Shown: positions 1-10,534 of the stretch, piece after piece
Layout: every line of letters starts with the position of its first letter
How positions within the stretch are numbered: the first letter of the stretch is position 1
NCBI RefSeq assembly: GCF_902705855.1
Contig: NZ_CACSIJ010000011.1
Span: forward strand, 308,847-372,846
Direction of reading: 5' to 3'
Origin: Zhongshania aliphaticivorans
GTDB lineage: Bacteria; Pseudomonadota; Gammaproteobacteria; Pseudomonadales; Spongiibacteraceae
DNA length: 64,000 bases
The notes under the pieces: model-generated
What the model was told of the DNA's origin: nothing
Seen by the model: only the letters and a program-made list of their open reading frames with translations
Databases searched by the model: none
Position numbers and translations under genes: made by a program

Positions 1-2
1 CC

Positions 3-1286
3 GGCGCGGTGGCGGTCATTGCAGATGCGCCTTTTGATGCCACACGTTGGTCATTACCCGTGATAGTTGTGGATGACTTATCGACCCAGCTAAGTCAAAT
101 TGCTGGACGTTTTTATGGGCAGCCATCTGCGCAGCTTAAGTTGATTGGGATTACCGGAACCAACGGAAAAACGAGTTGCGCATGGATGGTCGCGCAATTG
201 TTAGAGGCTATCGGTGAGCCCTGTGGATTAATAGGTACCTTAGGTAGTGGTCGTTTTGGTCGTTTAAATAGTGGCAGAAATACTACACCAGATGCAGTTT
301 CAGTACAGGCTTTGCTAAGAGATTGGCGTGATGGCGGTGCGAATTGGGCTGCAATGGAAGTGTCATCTCATGGTTTGGCGCAACATCGGGTGGCGGCGTT
401 GCACTTTACCGCTGCGGTGTTTACGAATTTAAGCCAAGATCATTTAGATTATCACGGTTCAATGGAAGCCTACGGCGAAGAAAAGTCACGCCTCTTTAAT
501 TGGCCAGATTTACCGTTGGCAGTTATTAATCGAGATGATGAATTTGGTCGTCAATTATTAAAAAATTCAAAAGCAAAACATGTTATCGATTTTAGCGTAT
601 TTGACAGTGATGCAAAGGTTTACGCCGAAGATGTAAGTTGCGATATAAGTGGCATTCGAGCTCGCTTGTGCAGCGAATGGGGCGAGGTCAAGATTCAGTC
701 ATCGCTACTTGGTGCGTTTAATTTATCGAATTTGTTAGCTGCTAGCACCGTGTTACTTGGCTTGGGCGTATCAGCAGAAAAAATTGAAACAGCGCTTCCT
801 ATGCTTAAACCTGTGCCTGGACGTATGGAGTGCTTGCGTTCTCCAGACAACGTTATGGCTGTTATTGATTATGCGCATACCCCAGACGCCTTGCAAAAAG
901 TGTTGGAAACTCTTAGGGCTGTTACGCACGGAAATATTTACTGTGTGATGGGCTGCGGTGGTGATCGCGATAAATCTAAACGCCCGCTCATGGGGGCCAT
1001 TGCAGAACAATATGCAGATTATGTTTGGGTTACAAATGATAACCCTCGGTCAGAGTCGGCGTCGGAAATTATTAGTGATATTTGCGCCGGAATGAGTGTT
1101 CGCCCCGTAGTTGAACTTGAGCGCGATGTTGCCATTAACGCTGCTATTCGATCCGCGAAGGCTGGTGACGTAGTACTGGTTGCTGGGAAAGGGCATGAGA
1201 ATTATCAAGAGGTCGCTGGCCATCGATTGCCATTTAGTGATGTGCAGTGCGCTCGTCTTGGCTTGGCAGCGAGGGCTGCGCAGTGA
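3..1286 (+). CDS. murE: UDP-MurNAc-L-Ala-D-Glu:meso-DAP ligase, 5' partial
   Basis: Cytoplasmic ATP-dependent ligase that adds the third amino acid of the peptidoglycan stem peptide. Counting from the GTG at 9, the P-loop GTNGKT is at residues 50-55 and the DNPR motif, which marks the meso-diaminopimelate-adding class, is at 344-347. The frame is open to the window edge, and about 65-70 N-terminal residues of a normal MurE (about 495 aa) are missing. The GTG at 9 is therefore not a true start; the gene is cut by the window. It is first in a run of overlapping mur/fts genes and its TGA overlaps the GTG of murF. Confidence 0.96.
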   Translation, partial: GAVAVIADAPFDATRWSLPVIVVDDLSTQLSQIAGRFYGQPSAQLKLIGITGTNGKTSCAWMVAQLLEAIGEPCGLIGTLGSGRFGRLNSGRNTTPDAVSVQALLRDWRDGGANWAAMEVSSHGLAQHRVAALHFTAAVFTNLSQDHLDYHGSMEAYGEEKSRLFNWPDLPLAVINRDDEFGRQLLKNSKAKHVIDFSVFDSDAKVYAEDVSCDISGIRARLCSEWGEVKIQSSLLGAFNLSNLLAASTVLLGLGVSAEKIETALPMLKPVPGRMECLRSPDNVMAVIDYAHTPDALQKVLETLRAVTHGNIYCVMGCGGDRDKSKRPLMGAIAEQYADYVWVTNDNPRSESASEIISDICAGMSVRPVVELERDVAINAAIRSAKAGDVVLVAGKGHENYQEVAGHRLPFSDVQCARLGLAARAAQ

Positions 1287-2647
1287 TTTCGTCAATGACA
1301 TTGCAGCAAGTAGTCGTGACTACGTCAGGTGTATTGTGCGGTGAGAATGTGCGTTTTAGCGCAGTCTCAACCGATACTCGAAACATACAAAAAAATGATT
1401 TATTTGTTGCACTTTCTGGTGAGAACTTCGACGGCAATCAATTTATCGAAAATGCCAAAAATAGTGGGGCGATTGCCGCATTAGTGACTAAACCTACGGA
1501 TCTTTTGCCGAGTGTGTTGGTCACAGACAGTCGCCGCGCCTTGGGCCTAGTCGCACGAGAAAATCGTCGTCAATTTTCAGGCCCACTTGTCGCCGTTACA
1601 GGAAGTAGTGGTAAGACCAGCACAAAGGAAATGTTGGCGAGTATTTTTGCTCAGTGCGGTGAGGTGTTCGCGACACAGGGCAATTTAAATAATGAAATTG
1701 GTGTGCCTCTAAGTTTGCTATCCATTCAAGAACAGCATCGTTTTGCCGTGATAGAAATGGGCGCGGCAAAGCAGGGTGATATTACATATTTGTGCGAGTT
1801 TGCCGAGCCAGATATTGCCGTGTTAACCAACGCGCAGCCGGCGCATATAGCCGGATTTGGATCATTGGAAGGTGTGGCGAAGACCAAGGGCGAGATATTT
1901 CGTAGTTTGCCGCAGCATGGCCTTGCCGTCATAAACGCTGATGACACGTATTGCGAACTGTGGCAGGGCTATGCCAAGCACGTAAGACAACGTTTATTCA
2001 GCCTTGTGCGTGAGGATGTCGATGTGTTTGCTCGTGATATTGATTTAAGTGTGCCAGGAAAAGTCCAGTTTGAGCTGGTCAGTTTTAACGGTAGTGCAAA
2101 GGTATGCATGCCTTTGTCAGGCAAGCATATGGTGGCGAATGCGCTCGCTGCTGCTGCTGCTTCATTGTCTGCGGGGGTGAGCTTAAGCGATGTAGTCGCT
2201 GGGCTCGAGTCAATGCGAGGTGTAAGCGGACGTTTACTCAGGCGCGAGTTGGCGGATGTCACGCTTATTGATGACAGCTATAACGCGAATCCAGGATCTG
2301 TGCGGGCAGCAATTGATGTGTTGTCATCGTGCGTGGGGCGGCGAGTTTTGGTTATGGGGCATATGGGTGAGTTAGGGCCTGAGGCTGGGTTGCGTCACCG
2401 AGAAATTGCAGCCTACGCCCGTGAGAACCGGCTAGATGCGTTGTTTGTTGTAGGTGAGTTTGCTTCGCTAATGGCTGACGAATTTGGTTCGAGAAGTTTT
2501 GCATTCTTAAATAAAGCCGAATTGATTTTGGCATTGAATACGTTCGTGAAGGCAGAGGATACGGTATTGATTAAGGGTTCGCGTAGTGCCGCGATGGAAG
2601 AAGTTGTAGATGCACTCTCTGCTGAATTACAGGGGAGGACTAACTGA
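1283..2647 (+). CDS. murF: UDP-MurNAc-tripeptide:D-Ala-D-Ala ligase
   Basis: Adds the D-Ala-D-Ala dipeptide to the UDP-MurNAc-tripeptide in the cytoplasm. The P-loop GSSGKTS lies at about residues 107-113, followed by the NLNNEIG motif, and the ligase C-terminal domain carries [11 protein letters not shown] start at the GTG at 1283, which overlaps the murE stop (GTGA) and follows GAGGG at 1271-1275, because the resulting beginning VISSMTLQQ resembles the known start MISVTLSQL of E. coli MurF. An ATG at 1295 is the alternative. A longer open frame reaches back to 1247. Length is 454 aa, as usual. The last base overlaps the mraY ATG. Confidence 0.95.
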   Translation: MISSMTLQQVVVTTSGVLCGENVRFSAVSTDTRNIQKNDLFVALSGENFDGNQFIENAKNSGAIAALVTKPTDLLPSVLVTDSRRALGLVARENRRQFSGPLVAVTGSSGKTSTKEMLASIFAQCGEVFATQGNLNNEIGVPLSLLSIQEQHRFAVIEMGAAKQGDITYLCEFAEPDIAVLTNAQPAHIAGFGSLEGVAKTKGEIFRSLPQHGLAVINADDTYCELWQGYAKHVRQRLFSLVREDVDVFARDIDLSVPGKVQFELVSFNGSAKVCMPLSGKHMVANALAAAAASLSAGVSLSDVVAGLESMRGVSGRLLRRELADVTLIDDSYNANPGSVRAAIDVLSSCVGRRVLVMGHMGELGPEAGLRHREIAAYARENRLDALFVVGEFASLMADEFGSRSFAFLNKAELILALNTFVKAEDTVLIKGSRSAAMEEVVDALSAELQGRTN

Positions 2648-3729
2648 TGTTGTTATTTCTCTCTGAGTACTTGAGCCAACATATTAGTGGTTTTGCGGTA
2701 TTTCAATATTTGAGTTTTCGGGGAATCCTCGGCGTATTAACGGCCTTAGCGATATCATTGTTAGTCGGGCCGTACATGATTAGGAAATTAAATTATTACC
2801 AAATTGGTCAATCAATTCGAGACGACGGGCCAAAGTCCCACTTAAGCAAGTCTGGCACTCCGACTATGGGCGGCGCGCTTATTTTGGTAGCAATTTTTAC
2901 TAGTACTTTATTGTGGTCAGATCTGCGTAATCCATTTGTGTGGACTGTGTTAGCGGTTACCGCAGTATTTGGTGCAGTGGGTTGGGTGGATGACTACCGT
3001 AAAGTAATACAACGTAATTCCCGGGGGCTTCCTGCTCGGTGGAAGTATTTCTGGCAAAGCGTTGCGGGTTTGGGTGCCGCAATATTTTTATATGTGACCG
3101 CAGACAGTCCCGTTGATACGCAATTATTTTTTCCATTTTTTAAAAATGTAAGTTGGCAGATGGGGGCATTCTTCATTGTGCTGACTTATTTCGTAATTGT
3201 CGGCTCCAGTAATGCAGTTAATTTGACTGACGGTCTAGACGGTTTGGCGATTCTTCCTACTGTGATGGTTGGCGCAGCTTTAGGCTTAATTGCCTACCTT
3301 ACCGGCAACGTAAAGTTTGCTGAGTATTTGCATATTCCTTATGTGGCTGGCGCGGGGGAATTGATCGTCATTTGCGGAGCGCTTGCTGGTGCTGGGTTGG
3401 GGTTCTTGTGGTTTAACACCTATCCAGCACAGGTATTTATGGGTGACGTTGGTGCCTTAGCGCTTGGTGCAGCACTCGGTACTATCGCAGTGATCACGCG
3501 GCATGAGATTGTATTTTTTATTATGGGTGGCATTTTTGTACTAGAAACCGTGTCGGTCATTTTGCAAGTAGCTTCTTTTAAGTTAACAGGGCGACGTATT
3601 TTTCGTATGGCGCCAATTCATCATCATTTTGAATTGAAAGGTTGGCCAGAGCCGCGAGTTATTGTGCGTTTTTGGATTATTACGGTAATGCTGGTGTTGT
3701 TTGGTTTGGCAACATTGAAATTACGATGA
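2647..3729 (+). CDS. mraY: Phospho-MurNAc-pentapeptide translocase
   Basis: Integral membrane enzyme that transfers phospho-MurNAc-pentapeptide from UDP to undecaprenyl phosphate, making lipid I. Family motifs are all present: [26 protein letters not shown] and the HHHFELKGW loop near the C-terminus. The protein has about ten hydrophobic segments and 360 residues, the normal length. The ATG overlaps the murF stop by one base (TGATG) and follows GGGGAGG at about 2632-2638, so the two are probably translationally coupled. Confidence 0.97.
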   Translation: MLLFLSEYLSQHISGFAVFQYLSFRGILGVLTALAISLLVGPYMIRKLNYYQIGQSIRDDGPKSHLSKSGTPTMGGALILVAIFTSTLLWSDLRNPFVWTVLAVTAVFGAVGWVDDYRKVIQRNSRGLPARWKYFWQSVAGLGAAIFLYVTADSPVDTQLFFPFFKNVSWQMGAFFIVLTYFVIVGSSNAVNLTDGLDGLAILPTVMVGAALGLIAYLTGNVKFAEYLHIPYVAGAGELIVICGALAGAGLGFLWFNTYPAQVFMGDVGALALGAALGTIAVITRHEIVFFIMGGIFVLETVSVILQVASFKLTGRRIFRMAPIHHHFELKGWPEPRVIVRFWIITVMLVLFGLATLKLR

Positions 3730-3754
3730 GTATTTTTATGGAATTGGTGTTGGC

Positions 3755-5107
3755 GTGAGTTTGATCGCATCTGACAATAGACGAATCGTTATTGGTTTGG
3801 GAAAAACCGGGCTTTCTATCGCTCGTTATTTTTCAAGGCAAGGTTTGTCGTTTGCCGTTGCAGATAGCCGCAAGGCACCGCCGGAGCTAGAGCAATTTCG
3901 AAGTGAATTTCCAAGCATCGAATTAAGTTTGGGCGAATTTACCGTCGATCAGTTTTTGTCCGCGACCGAGCTCGTTGTCAGCCCAGGTATTTCTTTGGCG
4001 GAACCAGCCATTGCCGCTGCTAAGGTACAGGGCGTTGAGATATCTGGCGATATCGAATGGTTCTGTCGTGAAGCTGGCGCGCCAATCGTAGCCATCACTG
4101 GTTCTAACGGTAAAAGCACTGTTACGACCTTAGTTGGTGAAATGGCAGCTTGCGCCGGCCGCCGAGTAGCAGTTGGTGGCAATTTGGGCACGCCGGCCTT
4201 GGATTTATTAAGCGATACAGTCGAATTATATGTGTTGGAATTGTCATCGTTCCAGCTCGAACGTTGTGCTTCGGTTGGTGCCGAGGTTGCTACGGTATTA
4301 AACGTGAGTGAAGACCACCTCGATCACCACGGAAGTTTAATTAACTATCATCAGGCAAAGCATAGAATTTTTAGAGACTGTAAGCAGGTTGTGATTAATC
4401 GCGATGATGCCCTGAGTACACCGCTAATTCCTGACAATGTTATCAGGTGGAGCTTCGGGCTAAGCCGTTCAGATTTTCGCGCGTTTGGTTTGATCGAAAA
4501 AGATAATGAGCAGCATTTTGCTTTGGCACGCGAAGCGCTATTACCTGTTGCGGCAATGAAAATTGCAGGCTCACACAATGTGAGTAACGCCCTAGCGGCA
4601 TTGGCATTGGGCAGTGCGGTAGGTTTGCCGCTGCCAGCCATGTTAACGGCTATTTGTGACTTTAAAGGTCTTGAGCACCGCTGTGAGTTTGTAGCAGAGG
4701 TGAACGATGTACGTTACTACAACGACTCAAAGGGTACCAATGTTGGTGCCGCAGTGTCGGCTTTGCGCGGTTTGGCCAGCTCAGGAAAAGTAATATTGAT
4801 CGCTGGCGGTATCGGCAAAGGCGCAGATTTTAAACCGCTTATGGACGCCCTAGCTGACACTGGACGTGCGGCGGTATTTATTGGCGAAATGGCCGCGTCG
4901 ATGATGGCAATGCTGGATTCTCGACTTCCCGCTGTTATTAGCGAGAGCATGGCTGCGGCGGTCAAGGCGGCTGCTAATTACGCAGTGCCGGGAGATGTGG
5001 TACTGCTTTCTCCAGCATGCGCAAGTTTTGATATGTTCAGTAACTATGAGCATCGCGGTCGTGAATTTAGCAGCGCGGTAGCAGCGTTAGCGGGAGGCTT
5101 GTCATGA
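3755..5107 (+). CDS. murD: UDP-MurNAc-L-Ala:D-Glu ligase
   Basis: Cytoplasmic ATP-dependent ligase that adds D-glutamate to UDP-MurNAc-L-Ala. It shows an N-terminal Rossmann-like segment (VIGLGKTGLSIARY), the Mur ligase P-loop TGSNGKST, SEDHLDHHG, and the C-terminal YYNDSKGTN and LLSPACASFD motifs. The 450-aa length is normal. The start is a GTG, 25 bases after mraY; the ribosome-binding site is weak. The 3' end overlaps ftsW as ATGA. Confidence 0.96.
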   Translation: MSLIASDNRRIVIGLGKTGLSIARYFSRQGLSFAVADSRKAPPELEQFRSEFPSIELSLGEFTVDQFLSATELVVSPGISLAEPAIAAAKVQGVEISGDIEWFCREAGAPIVAITGSNGKSTVTTLVGEMAACAGRRVAVGGNLGTPALDLLSDTVELYVLELSSFQLERCASVGAEVATVLNVSEDHLDHHGSLINYHQAKHRIFRDCKQVVINRDDALSTPLIPDNVIRWSFGLSRSDFRAFGLIEKDNEQHFALAREALLPVAAMKIAGSHNVSNALAALALGSAVGLPLPAMLTAICDFKGLEHRCEFVAEVNDVRYYNDSKGTNVGAAVSALRGLASSGKVILIAGGIGKGADFKPLMDALADTGRAAVFIGEMAASMMAMLDSRLPAVISESMAAAVKAAANYAVPGDVVLLSPACASFDMFSNYEHRGREFSSAVAALAGGLS

Positions 5108-6246
5108 CGGCATACCTCCGAACTAGCGTTGCAGAGCTAAAATTATTTGATCGCCATTTACAGTTGATTTTGGTGGCATTGTTAGTCGTTGGGTTTGTGG
5201 CTATGACCTCGGCCTCAGTCGAGCATGCCGCGAGTCGTTATGGCGATGCGTTCTACTTTGCTAAACGTTATTTATTCCACTTTAGTTTGGCGACGATCAT
5301 CAGCGTCATTATGTATCTCACGCCTATTGATGTGTGGGAACGTAGTGGTTGGCTGTTGCTGTTATTTGGTTTTGTGGTGTTAGCGCTGGTGCTGATTCCT
5401 GGGGTTGGACGTGAGGTGAACGGCAGTCGGCGCTGGATTTCTTTAGGTCCCTTGACCCTGCAGGCGTCTGAGTTTGTAAAGCTGTGCGTCATATTTTATT
5501 TGGCCGGCTACCTTGTGCGTCGCCATGATGAAGTTCGTCAAAGCTGGTCTGGGTTTGTAAAGCCAATGGCACTGCTTTTCGCCGTAACTCTATTACTGAT
5601 GCTTGAACCGGACTTTGGTGCAACAGTTGTTACTGCGGGCACCGCCTTTGTGATGATATTTTTGGGTGGCGTTAAGTTAGGGCAGTTTTTGCTGGTCATA
5701 CTTAGCTGCGTTGCTGGCGCAGTGGCGATGGTTATTTTTGAACCCTACAGGATGAAACGTTTGACGGCGTTTACAGACCCTTGGGCCGATCAGTTCAATA
5801 CCGGTTATCAGTTAACACAGTCGTTGATCGCATTTGGGCGCGGTCAGTTTAGTGGTGTGGGCTTAGGTAATAGTGTACAAAAATTATTTTATTTGCCCGA
5901 GGCGCACACCGACTTTGTGTTCGCAATTTTCGCTGAAGAATTTGGCTTTTTGGGCACCTTGTTAATTCTTGGTTTATTTATTGCGCTGATCGGACGAATT
6001 TTATTTATTGGCCGCTACGCAGAATCTATGGGCAAGCAATTTCATGCTTATGTTGCCTACGGCGTCGCGATAATGATCAGCGGTCAGGCCTTTATAAATA
6101 TGGGGGTGAACGCAGGGCTGCTGCCAACCAAAGGGCTAACTCTGCCCTTTATGAGTTACGGCGGTAGCAGCTTGATGGTGTGTATGGGGATGGTGGCTTT
6201 GGTTGGGCGAATTGAACGGGAATGTCGGAGGCAAGATGGCCGCTGA
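5104..6246 (+). CDS. ftsW: SEDS-family septal peptidoglycan glycosyltransferase FtsW
   Basis: Polytopic SEDS protein that polymerises glycan strands at the division septum with its partner PBP3/FtsI. Conserved SEDS stretches are seen: NGSRRWISLGP, EPDFGATVV, a FAIFAEEFGF-like loop and GLTLPFMSYGGSS near the C-terminus. About ten transmembrane segments fill 380 residues. The ATG at 5104 overlaps the murD stop (ATGA). Its own 3' end overlaps the first codons of murG. Context inside the mur cluster separates it from RodA. Confidence 0.96.
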   Translation: MTAYLRTSVAELKLFDRHLQLILVALLVVGFVAMTSASVEHAASRYGDAFYFAKRYLFHFSLATIISVIMYLTPIDVWERSGWLLLLFGFVVLALVLIPGVGREVNGSRRWISLGPLTLQASEFVKLCVIFYLAGYLVRRHDEVRQSWSGFVKPMALLFAVTLLLMLEPDFGATVVTAGTAFVMIFLGGVKLGQFLLVILSCVAGAVAMVIFEPYRMKRLTAFTDPWADQFNTGYQLTQSLIAFGRGQFSGVGLGNSVQKLFYLPEAHTDFVFAIFAEEFGFLGTLLILGLFIALIGRILFIGRYAESMGKQFHAYVAYGVAIMISGQAFINMGVNAGLLPTKGLTLPFMSYGGSSLMVCMGMVALVGRIERECRRQDGR

Positions 6247-7321
6247 GCGTACCGTATTAATAATGGCTGGTGGCACGGGCGGACATGTTTTTCCAGCGCT
6301 TGCGGTTGCTAGTGCCTTGGCGGAGCGTGGTGTTGCTGTGCATTGGCTAGGCACTGCCGCTGGTATTGAGGCGCGTTTGGTGCCCGCCGCTGGTTTGCCA
6401 TTGCACTGCTTAAATATGGCTGGCTTACGCGGGAAAAATCCCTTGCGTCGTGTATTGGCCATCGCTAAAGCTGGCTTAGCGGTTCTGCATAGCATGCGTT
6501 TAATTCTTAAATTGAAGCCGTTTTGTGTGGTTGGTATGGGTGGCTACGCTTCGGGACCTGGTGGTTTGGCGGCAAAATTATTGTCGGTGCCGGTGGTGAT
6601 TCAGGAACAGAACGCAGTGGCGGGAACGACTAATCGTCTATTGGCGAAAATAGCTACCTTGTGCCTAACCGGCTACCCCATCGAGCTTGGTGGTGAGCGC
6701 AATCGCTACATCGGCAATCCGGTTCGTCGTGAAATAGCGGCAGTTGATGCACCAGCGCTACGTTGGGCTGAGCGCAGCGGCCAGCTGCGTGTGTTGGTGT
6801 TGGGTGGCAGTCTCGGTGCCAAACCTATTAACGATGTTGTTGTTGCCACCTGGCAGCAGTTTGCGAGTGAAGACCGGCCATTGTTGTGGCATCAGACTGG
6901 CCGCGACCATGAGCAGTCGGTTCAGGCAGCGTATGCTGCGACCGGTATAGATGTGCTGGCTGAAGCCTTTATTGATGACATGGCGGCGGCTTATAGCTGG
7001 GCTGATATCGTGCTGTGTCGTGCTGGTGCGTTGACGGTGGCAGAGTTGGCTGCGGCGGGCGTGCCGGCGATATTAATTCCGCTGCCACACGCGATTGATG
7101 ATCATCAGCGCGCTAACGCCAAGTGGTTTACTGATGGCGGCGCAGGCGAAATTATTGACCAGAAAGAATTTTCTGCCACTAGCTTAAAGGCGTGGTTAGA
7201 AAGCGATAAAGCGCAGCGGGGCAGTTTGTTGAAGAAGGCTGAGGCAGCACGACAGCTCGCAAAAATAGATGCTGCCGATGTGGCTGCAAATTATTGCATG
7301 GAGTTTGCCCATGACGCCTAA
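6236..7321 (+). CDS. murG: Lipid II synthase (GT28 GlcNAc transferase)
   Basis: Peripheral membrane glycosyltransferase that adds GlcNAc from UDP-GlcNAc to lipid I, giving lipid II. The N-terminal glycine-rich loop [11 protein letters not shown] and the second loop [11 protein letters not shown] are present, as are the nucleotide-binding [14 protein letters not shown] region and the HAIDDHQ motif. I choose the ATG at 6236, preceded by GGAGG at 6227-6231, over an upstream in-frame ATG at 6203, because family members begin only 5-10 residues before the GGTGGH loop. This gives 361 aa, the usual size. It overlaps both ftsW and murC. Confidence 0.96.
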   Translation: MAAERTVLIMAGGTGGHVFPALAVASALAERGVAVHWLGTAAGIEARLVPAAGLPLHCLNMAGLRGKNPLRRVLAIAKAGLAVLHSMRLILKLKPFCVVGMGGYASGPGGLAAKLLSVPVVIQEQNAVAGTTNRLLAKIATLCLTGYPIELGGERNRYIGNPVRREIAAVDAPALRWAERSGQLRVLVLGGSLGAKPINDVVVATWQQFASEDRPLLWHQTGRDHEQSVQAAYAATGIDVLAEAFIDDMAAAYSWADIVLCRAGALTVAELAAAGVPAILIPLPHAIDDHQRANAKWFTDGGAGEIIDQKEFSATSLKAWLESDKAQRGSLLKKAEAARQLAKIDAADVAANYCMEFAHDA

Positions 7322-8729
7322 GCATCCATTTGTTGTGCCAGAAATGCGCCGTGTTAAACGTATTCACTTTGTGGGTATTGGTGGTGCGGGTATGTGCGGC
7401 ATTGCCGAAGTATTGCTGAACCTTGGTTATGTGATTTCGGGCTCGGATTTAAAAGCGTCGCCAAGCACTGCAAGATTGCAGCAGCTGGGTGCGCGGGTCG
7501 CATTTGGGCATCGCGGCGAGAATATAGGTGATTCAGACGTGGTGGTGGTTTCCAGCGCTATCAACGACGCTAACCCAGAGATCATTGCCGCAAGACACGG
7601 TCGCGTGCCGATTGTGCGCCGCGCTGAAATGCTGGCTGAGTTAATGCGTTATCGTCACGGTATTGCGGTTGCGGGGACGCATGGCAAAACCACGACAACT
7701 AGTTTGATTACGTCGATTTTTGCGGAAGCGGGACTGGATCCAACTTTTGTTATTGGCGGTTTGGTTAACAGCGCAGGAACGAATGCGGCGCTTGGTGAAA
7801 GTCGCTATTTGGTGGCGGAAGCGGATGAAAGTGACGCCTCCTTTTTGCATCTGCAGCCTATGGTGTCAGTGGTTACAAATATCGAAGCTGACCACATGGC
7901 AACTTACGACGGTGACTTCAGTAAGCTGAAGCGGACGTTTATCGAGTTCCTTCACAACCTGCCGTTCTATGGCATAGCAGTGGTGTGTATCGACGACCCA
8001 GTAGTGCGGGAATTAATGCCAGATATTGGCCGGCCGACCTTAACCTACGGCTTTAGTGATGACGCGGATTTTCGCATCCATTCGCTACAAAAGCAGGGAA
8101 TGCAAAGTCGCTTTGTGGTGACTCGCCCAGACGGCAGCGAGTTAGCGCTGTGTATTCATCAGCCGGGTGTTCACAACGTTTTAAATGCCACTGCGGCGGT
8201 TGCGGTAGCCACGGACGAAGGTCTAGCAGATGAGGCTATTTGCGCAGGTATAACCAATTTCCAAGGTGTTGGTCGTCGTTTTCAACGTTATGGCGAACTG
8301 GCTGTCGCAGGTGGTGAGTTCATGTTGGTGGATGATTATGGCCATCATCCAACCGAAGTTGCGGCGACGATTTCTGCGGCTCGGCAAGCATGGCCAGATC
8401 GGCGTTTGGTGATGTTGTATCAGCCACATCGATTTAGTCGCACAAAAGATTTATATGAGGATTTTGTACGGGTGTTGTCGACCGTCGACAGTTTATTGCT
8501 ACTCGATGTTTATCCGGCGGGTGAAGAACCTATTGCCGGCGCAGATAGTCGCAGCTTATGTCGCAGTATTCGTATGCAGGGTAAGTTTGAGCCGGTGTTT
8601 GTAGAAAGCATTGAGGCGGCATTTGATTTATTAAAAGCTCGTGTACTCCCCGGTGATGTATTGCTTACCCAGGGAGCGGGAAATATAGGCGCCTTAGCGC
8701 AGCAATTGTCAGTTCAAGATTGGGTATAG
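7311..8729 (+). CDS. murC: UDP-MurNAc:L-alanine ligase
   Basis: First amino-acid ligase of the stem-peptide pathway. Near the N-terminus it reads [20 protein letters not shown], followed by the P-loop GTHGKTTTT and the DDYGHHPTE motif in the third domain. The start is placed at the ATG at 7311, which overlaps the end of murG and has GGAG about 8 bases upstream; the frame extends to 7269 but E. coli MurC has only about ten residues before VPEMRR. Length from this start is 472 aa. The ddl gene follows after 9 bases. Confidence 0.96.
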   Translation: MTPKHPFVVPEMRRVKRIHFVGIGGAGMCGIAEVLLNLGYVISGSDLKASPSTARLQQLGARVAFGHRGENIGDSDVVVVSSAINDANPEIIAARHGRVPIVRRAEMLAELMRYRHGIAVAGTHGKTTTTSLITSIFAEAGLDPTFVIGGLVNSAGTNAALGESRYLVAEADESDASFLHLQPMVSVVTNIEADHMATYDGDFSKLKRTFIEFLHNLPFYGIAVVCIDDPVVRELMPDIGRPTLTYGFSDDADFRIHSLQKQGMQSRFVVTRPDGSELALCIHQPGVHNVLNATAAVAVATDEGLADEAICAGITNFQGVGRRFQRYGELAVAGGEFMLVDDYGHHPTEVAATISAARQAWPDRRLVMLYQPHRFSRTKDLYEDFVRVLSTVDSLLLLDVYPAGEEPIAGADSRSLCRSIRMQGKFEPVFVESIEAAFDLLKARVLPGDVLLTQGAGNIGALAQQLSVQDWV

Positions 8730-8738
8730 GCATTACTG

Positions 8739-9686
8739 ATGAGCGATATGACGGTAGCAAATATTAATCAGGCCATCGGCGGTAAATTAGCTGTGTTGTA
8801 TGGCGGCCGCTCGGCGGAGCGTGAAATTTCGTTAAAAAGCGGCGCTGCAGTTGCCGCTGCATTTGAGCGTCAAGGCGTCGCGGTAGAAAAAATAGACGTA
8901 GCTGATGACGGCTGGATGCAGCGTTTAAAAGCAGACTTTACTCAGGTGTTTATTGCGCTACATGGCCCTGGTGGCGAAGACGGCACGGTGCAAGGTGCAC
9001 TGGAATGCCTTGGAGTGAAATACACCGGCAGCGGCGTAATGGCGTCGGCATTAGCGATGGATAAATTCCGCTGCAAATTACTGTGGCTGGGCTTGGGTTT
9101 GTCGACCCCCAAATTTATTGAGCTCACTGCGGGCAGCGATTGGGCGGCAATTATTGCGGACTTGGGTTCGGTCATCGTTAAGCCCGCCTGTGAAGGTTCT
9201 AGTATTGGTATGGCGCGGGCAGAAACGGCGCAGGAATTAGAAGCGGCTTGGCAAAATGCTCAGGCCTACGGGCGGGTATTTGCTGAGCAATGGGTGGTTG
9301 GTAGCGAGTACACCGTAGCTATTTTAAATGGCAAAGCATTGCCGGCAATTAAGTTGGAAACGGACGCGGCATTTTACGATTTTAATGCCAAGTACTTATC
9401 CAATGAGACCCGCTACCTGTGTCCCTGTGGTTTGAGTGCGGCTGAAGAATTAGAACTGAGCGAATTGGCTTTAGCGGCTTTTAACAGTTTGGGCTGTCAG
9501 GGCTGGGGGCGGGTTGATGTAATGCGTGATAGTGACGGCCGTTTCTACTTGTTAGAAGTGAATACCGTTCCGGGCATGACCGATCACAGCTTGGTGCCGA
9601 TGGCGGCAAAGCAGGCTGGATTAGATTTTGAGCAATTGGTGAAGGCAATTTTGGCTGGCAGCATTAACGGGAATGCCAGCGCGTAA
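8739..9686 (+). CDS. ddlB: D-alanine--D-alanine ligase
   Basis: ATP-grasp enzyme that makes the D-Ala-D-Ala dipeptide used by MurF. It has the N-terminal GGRSAEREISLKSG signature, HGPGGEDGTVQG, the ATP-grasp lysine region VIVKPACEGSS, and the C-terminal metal-binding LLEVNTVPGMTDHSL. Length is 315 aa, as in DdlB; the position between murC and ftsQ also fits DdlB rather than DdlA. The TAA stop overlaps the ftsQ ATG (TAATG). Confidence 0.96.
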   Translation: MSDMTVANINQAIGGKLAVLYGGRSAEREISLKSGAAVAAAFERQGVAVEKIDVADDGWMQRLKADFTQVFIALHGPGGEDGTVQGALECLGVKYTGSGVMASALAMDKFRCKLLWLGLGLSTPKFIELTAGSDWAAIIADLGSVIVKPACEGSSIGMARAETAQELEAAWQNAQAYGRVFAEQWVVGSEYTVAILNGKALPAIKLETDAAFYDFNAKYLSNETRYLCPCGLSAAEELELSELALAAFNSLGCQGWGRVDVMRDSDGRFYLLEVNTVPGMTDHSLVPMAAKQAGLDFEQLVKAILAGSINGNASA

Positions 9687-10468
9687 TGCAAAGGATAAGC
9701 GCCAAGAGTAATCGCTTTAAACGCAGTAGACCGGAGCGCGGTGAGCGTCAGCCGGTGTCGCGAGAATGGGGGCGTATTTTTAATCGTCTTTTGCTCGTTG
9801 CCGCGGTGATGGGGTTTGTATACGGAGTGGAGAGATTGGGCAGCCAATTGGAATCCATCCCGGTTGATAGAGTGGTATTTGCCGGTGATTTTCGTCACGT
9901 CAGCCGAGAGGTATTGGTTGACCGAGTGACGAGTCATTTGGCGGTTGGCTATATCGGCCTAGATTTAGAGGCCATCCAAGGTGAATTAGAGCAGGAGCCT
10001 TGGGTGTATCGCGCGATTGTTGAGCGAGTGTGGCCACGGGAGTTAAAGATAACGATTGTTGAGGAAGCGCCAATTGCGGTTTGGGGTAATGGCGGATTAC
10101 TCAATCATCGCGGCAAGATATTTTTGCCGGCAAAAGAAATACAGAGCGATGCAAATCTGCCTTTGCTGAGTGGCCCCGAAGGCAGTGCGATTGAAATCAT
10201 GCGGCAGTATCGCTTGATGAGTCAGTTGCTAGGTGATGAAGATTTGGTACTCCAGCGCTTACAGATGAATGATCGCGGCGCATGGACCGCCACCTTAAAT
10301 GGCGGAGCGGTATTAGTACTGGGGCGACAGGAACCATTAGAAAAATTGCGTCGCTTTATGTGGGTTTACAAGCAGCAATTGGCTGCGGATTTTGAACGGG
10401 TAAAGCGTATAGATACACGCTATATCAATGGTTTAGCGGTGTCTTGGCATCAGTTGGAAGGTAGTTAA
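9686..10468 (+). CDS. ftsQ: Cell division protein FtsQ
   Basis: Bitopic inner-membrane protein that links early and late divisome proteins through FtsB/FtsL. A basic cytoplasmic head (about residues 1-28, rich in Arg/Lys) precedes one transmembrane segment at about 30-45. A periplasmic POTRA domain follows (VVFAGDFRHVSREVL to LKITIVEEAPIAVW), then the FtsQ-type beta domain. The 260-aa length is usual. It overlaps ddlB by one base; the family is weakly conserved and context adds much to this call. Confidence 0.93.
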   Translation: MQRISAKSNRFKRSRPERGERQPVSREWGRIFNRLLLVAAVMGFVYGVERLGSQLESIPVDRVVFAGDFRHVSREVLVDRVTSHLAVGYIGLDLEAIQGELEQEPWVYRAIVERVWPRELKITIVEEAPIAVWGNGGLLNHRGKIFLPAKEIQSDANLPLLSGPEGSAIEIMRQYRLMSQLLGDEDLVLQRLQMNDRGAWTATLNGGAVLVLGRQEPLEKLRRFMWVYKQQLAADFERVKRIDTRYINGLAVSWHQLEGS

Positions 10469-10534
10469 CGTAAATGGCTAAAGTAAGTGCGTTGCCGGTG
10501 CGGAACGGATCGCTCAATAGGGAGAAGCAAAGCA